From: Nymphaea colorata
Taxonomy: Eukaryota > Streptophyta > Magnoliopsida > Nymphaeales > Nymphaeaceae
Direction: 5' to 3'
Length of the DNA stretch: 60,000 nucleotides
Assembly: GCF_008831285.2 (NCBI RefSeq)
Contig: NC_045138.2
Location: 24,587,934 to 24,647,933, forward strand
Under the pieces are notes generated by a model. The model was not told the DNA's origin. It saw nothing but the letters and a program-made list of their open reading frames with translations, and made no database searches. Within the stretch, counting starts at the first letter, position 1; every line of letters starts with the position of its first letter. Positions 23,415 to 35,504 of the stretch are shown here, piece after piece. The position numbers and the translations under genes are program-made.

Positions 23415-25540
23415 ATCAGAACTCCCATTTTTAGAAAAGAGGCCTCCACTATTGGATGGCCTCTTTCCCTTCTCTATCATGTCCCTCTTAGGCAATAGCA
23501 CATTGTGTAGTGTTTGGGCTCGAGCAGGTAAACTACTTGGTGTTTCCTGTACATTTTTTATCTTAGGTCCACACCTTCGGTTCAAGCAACTATCTCCACA
23601 TGGTATAGCTGGTCAACCTGGTGCTGGTGAAACTCTACATTGTCAGTTTGATTCCAATAGACATTGTATTTTGTGTCAATACTAGTTTATCTATGTTAGG
23701 TCTACACTAATTACAGTGACAGCCTTAGACGGTAGGGGCAAGGAAAAAAAAGAGTTCAGCCTTGATAGGAAACAAAATATTCCTCTTGCTCACCCAAAAA
23801 CATATACTCAGTGATCGGATTCAAGTTACCAAACATTCAAATATTTGACCAATCCTGAACCAGAATCACCTATATGCAACGGGGAAGAAAAAGTACAAAA
23901 CTCCAACAGGGGCAGCCGGAGTCCTGAATACAAGAGGTTAACCGCCCTTCCACCGACGAACCCGCCTTTCACGCCTAGAGCCGATGCTTGTTTTTGCCTT
24001 ACTCAAGTGGTTGACGTCTACGAGAATGAAACTAATGATTGGTGTTCTACTTTCCATGACCCTTGATGCACATTTTTTCCAATTTCCTGATTAATATGTG
24101 AATGAAGATGCAAGGGTGGAGGAGGGAGTTGGAAACTTGGAAGGGGCCACGGTCCCCATGAGATTTTACAAATAAAAGTGTTGATTATATTTTTTTTTGA
24201 AAAAAAAAATATTTTTTCCTTAATAATTTTTTTTGAAACCACTATAAAATTTTGCAAACATAGTTCGGATCCCCAGGAGGAAAAAAAAATCTTAGTCTGC
24301 ACTTCTGATACAATGAGTTGTTTGGATTTGAGCAAGTTACAAAAACAAACCACAGGAACCTTTGGCAGGTCTAGAATTTGGACCAATAAAGAAACTCTTA
24401 ATTCAACTATTTTGATGGAAAAGAATGCATAAAACTATGCCATATTGAAGTTAAACGCTTCCAAATGTGAGAGAGAGAGAGAGAGAGGGAGAGAGCCTAC
24501 ACTTTCTAGGTTAAGATGATCAAAAGTGTAGATATCATCCCCTTTAACCTTCGGGTCATAGGACCTCTCGGTCTTCTTAAGCTTTGGGATCAAGTGATTC
24601 ATAAACACCGAAACGTCTAATAAAGCCATGATTGAAAATCAAAGTAACTCATTGTCTTTCTATGATTGTCATAGCCTTCACATGAGCACCTATTTATACT
24701 TAGAAATGAAGGTGAAACAATCATCTTTTTTGGTTGCTTATAACATATTTAAGATCTTATATAAAATATGTGGATATGAGAGTTCTCCAAAGGTTATTGT
24801 TAACCCAACTTGGTCATTGGAAAAAAAAGAAAAGAAAGAAAGATTAGAGTTGAAATTTAAGCACGGTCTAGCTTTGTAGTCCATGAGGTTATGTTAACAA
24901 TAACATCGATCACTTTCTCTAAGAAATATCCAAATGAAATTTATCGAAAATAAAAAAAAAATATGTGTTTCAGGCGCGGTTTTGATATGTATGCTATTGG
25001 GGCAAGCTGGATGCTTGAGTGTTCCAAAATAGAGTTAAATATGAACGAGACAAACTACGTACAATATCTTTAAGGAATTTGTTGGGCAGCCTTTATATAT
25101 TAGTCTTTCCATGAAGACAATTTGGTGCATCATGTTTCAATGGCACGAAGCAGAAGGGATAATGTCTGCTAATTAGAAATACGGCCAACGAAACCAACAA
25201 GTTTTTTGGTGCACTGTGCAAATAGTGCATCGTGATCGGACATCAATGACAGATGAAGCTTCAAAATTCAATTATTTTGCTTCCAATAAGTTTCATAAAA
25301 GTCATTGAGCTCGGAATATGCTCCAGTCATTGCCAGAAACTCTTTATTCAAAGAGAAGAAATGCATTCAGAAAAGGAAAATTTAACTCAAGTGTCAAACC
25401 CTTGTGGCATAAGCTCTTGTAATGAGCAATTGTTTTGCAAGGAGCTTGATCGAACCAAACAAGGTACTATCGGTTCTTTTTTATCAAACCAATTGTGAAA
25501 AATCCAAAATTTGGCTTCTGCATATCTCTATTTTCTTAAG
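23415..25540. repeat. Arm 1 of a long, widely spaced inverted duplication
   Basis: This block matches 45285-47065 in reverse complement. Examples are CACACCTTCGGTTCAAGCAA (23570) against its complement near 46900, and CTATTTATACTTAGAAAT (about 24688) against its complement near 46350. Arm 1 carries about 580 bp (about 24062-24650) absent from arm 2, and arm 2 carries about 200 bp (about 46095-46300) absent from arm 1. The right 0.75 kb overlaps the 3-kb duplication. Short open frames exist in both arms but are not conserved as protein. Confidence 0.82.
24468..24494. repeat. GA microsatellite
   Basis: A (GA)n run with one GGGA interruption, inside the segment present only in arm 1 of the inverted duplication. 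Confidence 0.85.
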
Positions 25541-27814
25541 GATCTAATTGCAGGCACATTCAAAATTATAGTTTGGCTACCTGATATAGATGTGCCATTA
25601 AGGTTGGGGCTACAAAATGATTTAAACTGCAATTTGCAGCTGGTCTCATGACAAGTTTTTTTTTCTTTTTATCATTAAAGAGGAAAATGGAAAGCAAATT
25701 TTCTTGTACACACGGGAGATGAGCGGATCTATGAACAGGGCTTCTGTCACACCTTATATATGCTACATTACATTGGTTCTACATACATTATATATTACAC
25801 ACATATTACATGTACTAGATATAAACCCTTCAGAAAACTGAGAGAAGAGGTGATTAGCTTGAAATCCTCCTATAAGCGTGATGATTTTAGTACCAATGGG
25901 AATATGCAAGTTGATCTTAACCTAGCTGCACCCACAGTTAACCACGTTGCATCATTAATGACCCTATCGACTTCACTGCAAATGAAGTTTCAATTGGAGA
26001 TATTTCACATTTTTAATTTTGCTTATAACCCTTTACCTCATTTTAACACTTAGTAGTATCATGTCTGAATTTCTTTTTTTTTTTTTTTTTAAAAGGTAAA
26101 ATCAAACCGCCCTCAACTCAAATACCTTTTAGAGGGAGTTTGATAAGAAAAAGACTATGATTTTACTACGTATGTTTCTAAAAAGTATATTCTGATAATA
26201 CTATTTTACTTTTCTAGACATTGGTATCCATTATTACACCATGTTTCCTTAAATAAGAATACGGCAGTTTTTAGAATATGTATTTTACAAACATGTATTC
26301 CAAAGTTGATGCTGCCATCTTTTTTCCCCGTTTTGGTCCAGCAGCAGTCTGGATCAACCTTCATGTATTAGCATTATCTCAATGGGTACAAGAACTGGTT
26401 AAGAGTATCAAGAAGGTTCTGAATCCTGCCGCCTGCATCTTGAGTCTTGAACTTTCTCATAGTGCTGTTCTTACTTGACATGGTGCATGCTAATTTACTA
26501 CCCATGGGGCAAACTTCTCTTGGGTTCATTATAGGACAGCAATCACTAGGTTGAAAATATTGTATAATTAAAATCTGGAAAAAAAATTAGGAAAACAGAA
26601 TCTATATATTAATGAACTCTGACTCGGCAAGCAAATCTGAAATCAAGTCTGTGATTGGAGAAGGATCTTACCCAATTACAGTTTAATGATGAATCTTATA
26701 CCTGGGAAATCTGGACTTCATTTTAGAAATTCAGGTCCGGAGTCTGATTCCAATTACGGAGTCCTGATTAAGTCAGATGTTATGTTAAACAACGAATCTG
26801 AATTTCTTCATCATTTATAAAAGAAGAACTCAGGAACATTTGGTGTGCAAAGGCTTGGAAGTTGGATGCCTTTAAAAAAAATGCACTAGTATTGGTTGAA
26901 TGCAAATTTGAACCATTTTTGTCGAGACTCAGGAACACAAGAAGCCTAGACTTTAGAAAGGACCCCTATCAGTTAGCAAATTGGATGTGAGTGAATCCGG
27001 TTGGTGATTAAATTGAATGCTTTTTTATTGAAACAAAATTTCACCTTTGTAAAAGTTTGTTTTTACATTCTCTAATCTTTTGCCAAAAGAAAGCGTGAAA
27101 AATGTTTTTTATCCCCCCACAGTCAGAAGAATCCAGGCCATACTTAATGTTTTAAATGTTTTAGTTACTCTGCAGAGGATTGTGGATATATAAAATGAAT
27201 ATATGTACGAGTCCTGCAACTTCCGATGTTTACTTCTTGACCGGGAAGATGATGCCGCCGCGTTATGAAGAAAAATGAAGCATACAACATCGAAAAATGG
27301 TAGATGTTCTTTAATGAGATGCAGCCCATGGCGATGCACTTTCAGTTCGATGGAGATGAACTCCTCTGTAGGTAAACAGCTTGAAGCAAAGGTGAACAAA
27401 AAGGTACTAGACAAGAATTGAAGATTACAGCACATTAAAATAGTGAGATGTACTGTATGTACTGCGAAGATCTAACTAATGCGATGTCGCGTGTGATTTA
27501 TGAATGTACACACCTGGAAAATAAAACACTCAGCAAAAAGTGGGGGATAAAGATTGCACCAAGGAAATGCAGGTGCTAGTGGTGTGGAGTAGGAGAATTT
27601 TCATGAGTTCAATCACCCTTGCTTCACTATTGCAATGGTGCAGCATGTGATCTGCTACATTAACAATGGTTCGACCATTTTTTTCTTATCATTTGAGTAT
27701 TCTATTCTCATTCTGAACATTTTCCTGCAAACTTCTTTCAATGTCTTCCCCCATCTCAGCGAAACAAAAAGGGCTACCTGCAGCCACTAAACAGAACTTT
27801 GTTGTAGTTGAGAT
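24797..27814. repeat. 3-kb segmental duplication, copy 2
   Basis: It matches 12699-15822 in direct orientation over its whole length, ending at GTTGTAGTTGAGAT. Unlike copy 1 it lacks the short tandem expansion and is not followed by a NAC scrap, so the right breakpoints differ in what they join. No conserved reading frame is seen. The left 0.7 kb is shared with the inverted copy near 45.3-46.0 kb. Confidence 0.85.
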
Positions 27815-28512
27815 TCCTCAACAAGCGCTGCGGAGGATTAAGTGTTTGCTGACTATATAACCATTTATTGTTCTTTTATGTACCCAAGTACTGGGTTCTG
27901 CCGTAATACCGACTCCCTAACATTTGTCTCCTTAATTTTTGAGTTCTTCAAATCTGTCCTTTTCTTTTTTGAACAATTGGGCATCGTTGATATATGTATA
28001 TATCCACCCCTGTCCACAATGCCAAAAGTAAAATGTTTCTTGGTTGCTAAATGTTCACATTTTATTATATCTTAATAGGTAAATTATGAATAGTTTACAT
28101 TCTAAAGTGCCAAATTCTAATAGAACAAGCAGCTCAAATTCAATTTTATTACAAAAGAACTAGGAATTGGTGTATTGCTCGTCTCTGTTACTTATATAAA
28201 CTAGATTTTATTGCCTGGTAAAATTCTACCTGTACATCCAAAATGGATATTATTGAAGTTGGTTCTCAGTTTTTCTTTAATGGACATCGTGGATGTGCGC
28301 TTAATTTTATGGAAAAAATATATACTCATCATGATACTGTTTGCTCTCATTTAGTTTCCAAATCATCTATATCGTTAATTTAAATAAAAAGTGATTCTCA
28401 AATTAGCCGTAAAACTATCCTTCTTATGAAACTTAAGATTTTTTATTAATGAATAATAACTGTCCATACCTAAGGAAAGTTTTTCCCAACTTAGGAAAAA
28501 AGAGAAAGAAGT
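27815..28512. other. Intergenic, no supported gene
   Basis: AT-rich unique sequence between the duplicated segment and a TRIM-like element. No coding features are recognised. Confidence 0.45.
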
Positions 28513-28934
28513 TGTAACACCAAATTTCAAGTATCTAAAATTGTGAGGGATCTTCAAGGGCTTATAAAAGGAGGCAATTAATAAGATGATTGTCCTGGTT
28601 TCTACCCTTTTTAAAGCCGGAACCGAAACGGCGGGTTGAGATCCACCAAACTAGGGGCCCGAGCCCGGGACTGGGTCGGGTTGTTATAATGGTATAGAGC
28701 AGTTTCAACACTTGGACCTATGTTCCCAGGCACGCGGACGAGTGTGTCTTAAGGAGAATGGATTGTAACTCCCCTGAAGTTTAATCTTGTATAAAAAATT
28801 GTGAGGGATCTTTAATGCCTTATAAAGGGAGACCATTAATGAGATGATTGTCCTGGTTCCTAAAAGCGGCTAGGGAGTGGGTTGAGATCCACCAAACCAG
28901 GGGCCCGAGCCTGGGACTGAGTCAGGTTGTTATA
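28513..28934 (+). mobile_element. TRIM-like miniature LTR retrotransposon with two LTRs
   Basis: LTR 1 (28513-28688) begins TGTAACACC and ends GGTTGTTATA. LTR 2 (28764-28934) begins TGTAACTCCCC and ends GGTTGTTATA. Directly after LTR 1, TGGTATAGAGCA (28690-28701) is a one-base variant of the usual tRNA-iMet primer binding site TGGTATCAGAGC. Only about 75 bp separates the LTRs and there is no ORF, as expected for a TRIM. GAAGT flanks both ends exactly (28508-28512, 28935-28939). The element would depend on enzymes from another LTR retrotransposon. Confidence 0.88.
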
Positions 28935-28939
28935 GAAGT

Positions 28940-29860
28940 GGATCGATTTGAAAAAAAAATGAAAAGAAAAAAGAAAAACAAAGAAAATGACTAATTAAAA
29001 ACTGTATTACCTAACATGCTCTTCAATTTCGTCTACTAACTATAAAATCAAACAACCTGACTTACTTGTTAAATATAAGTACCAGTCCCTCTACTGCACA
29101 GACCATTTTAAGTACTAACGATGCTGGATATGATTGGTAGCTTGGAGTAGCAAACTAATCCTTTTCGTGTAACAAGATTTGCATTGAAATAATTGGATGG
29201 GAGCAAGTCACATAAATACCAAAAAAGTCTTGTCTAGAGCGTCACATCAAGCTCATCAGCGAAAACTCCATGGAGTTTGATATGAAATTATACTGAGACC
29301 GATTTTTACAACATTGGCAGTAAACAAGAGAAATAGGGCAGTCATTGCATGGGGTTGCCCCGGTATGCTTGGCCATAGGATCCCGTATCTCACGAAAACA
29401 ACGAAGGCTTCATTGCTCCATCCAAATCGAATTGAATAAGGGCGCAGTACAAATATTAATTGGGATGTGTCCTTTCTTCGGCTGCCGCTATTAGCTGGGT
29501 CTCTGAATCCGGCCGCCCGACCTGCAGCTAGAATTGTCCATGGCTCTGTTCTACGAAAATATTCAACCTACGTACAATTCTGCCCTAATTTGGCCAGCAT
29601 GCTGTCCAAATGAACATTGTGTACCGAATCTGGCTAGTATCGATGGTCCTCAGACTCTTAAAATTTATTTATTTTTAAATGATTTAAACATTTTTGTTTA
29701 TATACATGTAAGTGCTCCACCAAATATGATTATTTTTAAACAAATTCTGGCTCTGCCACTACTTACTCATAGGTATCGTGTTTGATGAAAAGAAAGACGG
29801 TTGCAACTTTCCTGACAGGAACTAGAACTACCCGCTTAGGTGGATCTTAGCCAAATTTTT
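28940..29860. other. Intergenic, no supported gene
   Basis: No coding feature or clear element boundary is recognised. The sequence is moderately AT-rich up to about 29450 and then somewhat GC-richer. Confidence 0.45.
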
Positions 29861-29879
29861 GAAGGGAGTATTGTCAAGC

Positions 29880-30070
29880 AGAGAGAGAGAGAGAGAGAGA
29901 CTCTGCTAGGGTTTCTTACCCTCTTCGGTTTTCCACTGCGTGTGGTGCTATTGTGCATGGCCGCGGCGCCTGCATCTGCCACCGAAGAGTGTGGCAGGGG
30001 CCAGATAGGGTCGGCCGGCGATGGAGGAGGTGCCGGTCCCCTTCCTCCCGTGAGCATACCAAAGGAGTAA
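29880..30070 (+). other. Possible orphan gene 5' end (5'-UTR-like plus short ORF)
   Basis: A (GA)10 run is followed by GCTAGGGTTTC (29905-29915), a telo-box-like motif typical of plant 5' UTRs of translation-related genes. An ATG at 29957 then opens a 37-codon frame starting MAAAPASATEE that is Gly/Ala/Pro-rich and stops at 30070. GC content is clearly above the flanks. No continuation is recognisable downstream, where AT-rich element-like sequence begins near 30180. It may be a truncated or captured first exon. Confidence 0.3.
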
Positions 30071-31744
30071 TGGACATTGATGGAGGCATCTTGTCAGTCT
30101 CAACCAGTAATTGAGGGAGACACGTACGCACCTTTACACACACCGGGGGAGAAGTCAAGGGGCGAGCCCCAGCCCCTCCTAATTTTTTTTTTTTTAATTT
30201 ACAGGTACATCTAAAAAAATTACTTATTTTACATAAAAATTTTTATGAATTAAATTTTGACCCCTATCCAAATTATAAAATTATGGTGATAAAGGCAATA
30301 CTTTAGACAAACAAGTGGTTGGGTGGCCTCCCTTCCAGGCGATTGGGCCTTCCCTGCTCAACTAACTGGTAGATAACACTTTACGAGGGGAGAGAATTAA
30401 GGTCATTAGTAGAAAAATCATTAACATATATATGGGGTTTTTTAGTTTTATTTTCCAAACATGAGTTGGTAGTAAAATGCTGCCATTTGTTCTTACCCTG
30501 AATAAGGGTCATAAAAACATAATCCCCTTATTCAAGGTACAAGAAAATTCACTCTTCCCAAGTGAATAAGAGTGAGCATCAGACCAAGTAGCCGACAAGC
30601 TTTCAAGTGTGCAGCTTAGGCAAAGCCAAAGCTGTATATTTTAATTTTATATATTTTAATTTTATTTTCTTAAAATCCGGTCTAACCGGGTTAGGACTAC
30701 CAGCTGGCCGATCCGATGCCCAGCCCTACAAATGAAAATCAATATGTGACTTCAGACTTTCTTACATTCTTGTTCTTTGCCCCATTCCGTTTTTGAGCTA
30801 ACAGCTGCCGGTTCATAGTTACTTGATCGTAGAATTTATGGGCCTAGAAGTGAGGTTCTCCTTGCGAGGAGACCATATTTTGTTAAGGAGGACAGTAACA
30901 AACTGTTCCATATATCAAAATCATAAAACACATTGTTACAATGTTTCATAGATGAATACAAAAAGATACATTATATAGAATATATAGTTTGTTACCATTC
31001 CAAAACCTTGCATAAACGTGGACTATACGTTGGAATTAGGCGTTCTTCTGACCTGGAACCGACCCTTTGCATTTCACAACTGAAAAAGAAACGGATTAGG
31101 ATTAGATATGTGCATTAAATCACCAACATTATATTTAGGGCTACCTGTTTTAAGGGTCGTTGAAGAAATTTTTATATACCACACGATTGGAGCGGCAAAT
31201 CAAATACAGGGACTAGTATAATCATTAGATCAGCTCCAAGTTTTCAACTTTGGCTGCTAATTATATTGATTGGCTATGTTGTGACACTATATATCTCACA
31301 TTTTGTTAGTGAAAGTGATGCCCTAATTCACGATTTTGTAGAAATGTTGTTTCATTTACTATTTCAAATTGTCTTTTTTTTTGGGGGGTGTCCCATCAAT
31401 ATATATCATGAGCACGTGGTGTGAGGGTGGACAAAAACTTGGAAGGAAACAAACGTACTGGGTACATGGTACACCCGTAATGGTTAATTTAAGTAACATA
31501 ACACTGTACTCGTCTTAAAAGAGCAAACATTCCGTGAGCACAATTAGCCACTGTAGGCATATATCTACCACTAGCATGCATGTCAAGAGTACTTTAGAAA
31601 AGTCCAAAGACCTTACAACAAGTATATGTCACTTCATGTAAAAAAAGTTCTCATATGGTTAATTTACGGACTGGCTATTGAGCTACTTTTCCCACTCACG
31701 CGTGAAAAGTACCCCTACTTTTCCCGGTGAGAAATGGTCAATAA
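30071..31744. other. Intergenic with element fragments
   Basis: The section 30640-30730 has an AT-rich stretch followed by CCGATGCCCAGCCCTA. This is the reverse complement of a GC-tipped end like those of the MITE-like elements at 16-21 kb, so a fragment is likely. Bases about 31497-31660 match about 47391-47500 in direct orientation (for example GACCTTACAA and TATGTCACTTCATG). No gene is seen. Confidence 0.45.
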
Positions 31745-34457
31745 GTTTTACTACCAACAAAAGAATTATCAGAATTCTCTTAAGAATTGACCGCAAGAAG
31801 AATAAGGTTAAGCACAGACCGCAAGAGCAACGCCCAAGAAAACATGAACTTGGACTTTTACGGCCGGAGGCTCACCAAGTTTTCCCGTCTTCCGGTAGCG
31901 TATTACTTCTTTCTTTCTGTATAAACCACCAATTAGGATACGGACCCGATCGGTGCAAGTTCTTGAAATTTTGGGTTTTCCTCCTATATCAAGTCTGATT
32001 TCCTAGTGCGATGTTTGTAGCATCTGAATCCGAAATTGTTTACTTCCTGACCGTCATCAATCGTCAACCATCCCCATGAACGCCTCGCATCATCTGCTGG
32101 TCGTGAACAAAAATATAGCGAGGCCATATATAGTTAGGGTAACGAATGTGGCTCCCAGAGAAAGGGAGGCCAGGCTGCGTGTGGCATAGAACCGAGATTG
32201 CTGCGAAGCTTACAAGGTCTTCCACAGTGGACTACGGGAGGTGGCGGTTTGTTGTTTCTGCGATGGTTCTTCACTCGAAAACAATCAAACGGATGAAAAG
32301 GTGTGTGGCGGCCTCAAGAACAGCATTTTTGTTTTACAATACTCATTGACGCAAGAAAGTGCAAACAAACACGTTTGCTTCGACAGTTGATTGACACAAG
32401 ATCAGAGATTCCGAAGGCCTAACTCGTAGAAATTTCTTCCTTTTCACTTATCACTTTCAGTAAGGGGAAGCTAATAATCACACTCTATGAGAAAAGTTTA
32501 CTACAGTAGTTGCACAATCTCACTCTATTCAGTACCTTTCAGATTTAATAACCTTGATCCAGTTATCATCCCATCATGTGCGGGAATGAACTATACTCAC
32601 CAATTTTCTTTCAATTCCTTAATTTTGGAAGTCGTACTAAATCTAACTTCCTATTACACCTTCAAAACATGTAGATATTTGAGTAGTAGTTACATGTGCG
32701 CTTTAGGTATGTACCTATCTAATTAAATTGTTAGTTGGTCGTATTAGTGGCCCAATAAAATAAAAGTTCGGTTGTGAGTTCGATTTTTGTGTAACACTGT
32801 AATAAGTCAGGTGGAAGGCCCTTTTATTGATAGAATGTAATTGATAAATAAGGAAAAAGAGAGAGAAACTTCGGCCATTTGAAATATCCCTCCCTCTTCA
32901 TGTCAATCTACTTAAATCCAAGACCCAATGTGACTGTCGCTTTCCAATGGCTAATAGACGCGCGTGAACATATTGTCAACCGAAAGAGATTTCCTTTTGA
33001 GGAACCGCACCCCATCCACAGACTAATTCATCGATTCAATTTCAATCCGAAAAATTACTTCCGATTTCTTGAAAATTCGATGAAGTCAAAATTGGCAAAA
33101 AGCTGAGTCCGACCGGAATACAAACAATTTACGTTGGTCCTTACAATATTTTAAGACCAGCCGTCCCACGTCTTTTTCAACAAGTCTGTGTGGATTGGGC
33201 TCTATCAAAGCGAGTGGAATTTGCATACAGTGAATGTAGTCGAGCCCACACCAAACTTTTTGGAGGTATTGAAAAGTTATTAATAAAATAGGGAAGGACA
33301 TCTAAGCACAAAGAGTTGGGAGGGAACAGTGGGTCTCCCATCCCTCACTTGGAAAACATAAATAGACCCTTAATTGTTAGATCCATAGTAAATAATCATT
33401 TTGACCATTTATCTTTTCAAGATGCATGATTGAAAGAAAAACAAAAAGAAATAGTTGTTAATTAATATTAAAGTACTTAAATGCTCTATCTGCCCTTTCT
33501 CCTTATTTTTCTCTCAAATATATATATCTTTGAAAAATGTATAGCTAACATGATTCATTACATCTACATACAAATTTATATAATATAACACTCTCAAGAA
33601 AAGAGAATTATGGAGGTGAAAAATCTCAGCCAGAAAATGATAAGGTTGAAGCTTGACTAGAAGTCTTCTACTTGTTATAACTTGTAAAATGGACTACTTG
33701 GAATAATCGGCAGCAAAAAAACTTTCCCTTGGAAACAGCAAAGTTCATCACGGAAAAATGTCCATATTGGGCATAAGTCTTCCCAAGATACACGTGAACT
33801 AATTAACACGGGTCCCCATGTCGTATTTCTCTCAGATAAGGTCGCAGCAGTTCCATGCCGCGTGAAAGTCTTGCCTATCTCATACGAAAGTAATAGCTGC
33901 TATACACGTGCAAGTTTTCTCTACGAGTCTGTCCTCGCGAGATTGAAAAACTCTTTATTTCGTCTAGTTTCTCCATTCACCACACTAAATGGAATCCTTA
34001 TTTCGATCTGAAAATGGAAACTAATTAAAATTCATGTCAGCTGAGAGAGTTTTAAACTCTGATGGAGGTTCAGTCCTTATGTTCAAGATCATCTCTCAAG
34101 CGCATGTTCAGAACATTGTTTTTACATAATTTAGCTTGTCTGTTTTGTACTTTGTGAAGTATAACCTGCGGAATTTGGATTTTCTTTCACATAATTAAGC
34201 CTACCATACCTCATAAACCTTCTGAATGCCTCTTCATTTTCATCCAAAAAACTCAGATAGTGGAAATAAAAGCGAAAAAAGCAGTGGCCTCGGCCTTCAT
34301 GTTCACCGTCTAACGTCAGCACCAAAACCTCGCCTCCCCTCAAACCCCCGATTGGAAGTTGAATTTTGCTCCTCATCAGTTGATTTTCGACCTTGTTTTT
34401 TTTTTCCCCTTTTTTTTGAGTTAAAGTAAACAAATGGAAGTTAGAGAATCCCATCTT
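31745..34457. repeat. Tandem segmental duplication, copy 1
   Basis: It matches 35505-37921 in the same orientation at moderate identity. Shared blocks include GACCGCAAGAGCAA, TTGAAATTTTGGGTTTTCCT, CATCATGTGCGGGAATGA, AACAAAGTTCATCACGGAAAAAT (split by a base or two) and TTTTCGACCTTGTT. Indels differ between copies. Short open frames in the two copies do not agree, so I see no conserved protein. Confidence 0.83.
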
Positions 34458-35504
34458 TATAGGTATGGACCTCTCCTAATGTCTTTCCATCCTTTTTGTC
34501 CCCTAACATTTTTTTACATGTGAAATACACAAGTACATAGAATTGGAATGGATCCAAGTTTTTCCTAATATGATCACACTTTTGGGTGTAGTCTGTCAAA
34601 CCCAAGTTGTTCAGGTATATGCAGCAAAGGGTGTAGTAACTTAGTTGGCTGGATTAAGAGCATGCAAAAAGACTTCTTTCATTCGATTTTTATGGATGCT
34701 ATGTATGTGCTAGTGTCACATTAAAGTGGCAAGGTGCAGCATTTGGGTCTCTTTTTCAGATGGTGAGTTGTTAACCTTCTATCACTCATCTAAAAGCTAA
34801 TCAGGTATTTGGGTTTGGTTGGGGTCGAAATGAAGCCCGTCAAAATTTTCTGCTGATGATCAAGCAATGGCTGCCACGATGGTCAACACGTGAATGAGAA
34901 CTGTATCAGTTCCAATCCCATTGCTTTCATGAATCATTAAAACTTTGCATCTTATACTACATCTAAACTTGGTTTTATCATTAAAAACCGCACGCTGCTC
35001 TAATTTGCAACTATCTATTAAGTTTCTTTTATGTTTGCAATCGTCATGTCCCCTCTTTTGATAAGGACCGTGTCGAGTCACTTGGACTGTCATGACCTTT
35101 CCCGAAATTTGCTTTAGCTGAATTGTCAATACAAATATCCGCCCATAAATTATATATATATATATATATGAGTTGTCCAGCTTACTTACAAGAGTAGTTC
35201 AATCTTTCGTTATAGATGATTGAGCGAAAAAGAAAAAGTGATAATTTCATGTGGTCCTCATTAGTAAGCCACGTGATTTTAAATAGCCATACATGAAATA
35301 ATAATATTACATGGTTTGCCAAGTTACGTATTTGCCAGCTGGGGCATCACTGTCTATCCACATATAAAGATGACTCTTTCGTCCCTTCCAATTAAAAATT
35401 TACATATATGTGCCCCTTGATTTCAACTTTTGCTTACTGACCTAGGACCTGCCCCCTTTTGACTGGCGCATAAAAAGTATCTCGATCCACAATTTTTTTG
35501 GTGA
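34458..35504. other. Spacer between tandem copies, no supported gene
   Basis: It holds a (TA)n run at about 35151-35169 and no recognised gene. A block near 34950-34980 (CTACATCTAAACTTGGTTTT) recurs near 47543-47562. Confidence 0.45.

Noticed and set aside
23452-23685. Frame with HGIAGQPGAGETLHCQF, partly kept in the inverted copy at 46796-47152
   Set aside because: The two copies diverge in frame on both sides and no domain is recognisable; similarity is explained by DNA-level duplication.
34131-34454. 107-codon minus-strand frame in tandem copy 1
   Set aside because: The matching region of copy 2 (about 37680-37900) has stops and frameshifts in that frame, so there is no sign of coding conservation.
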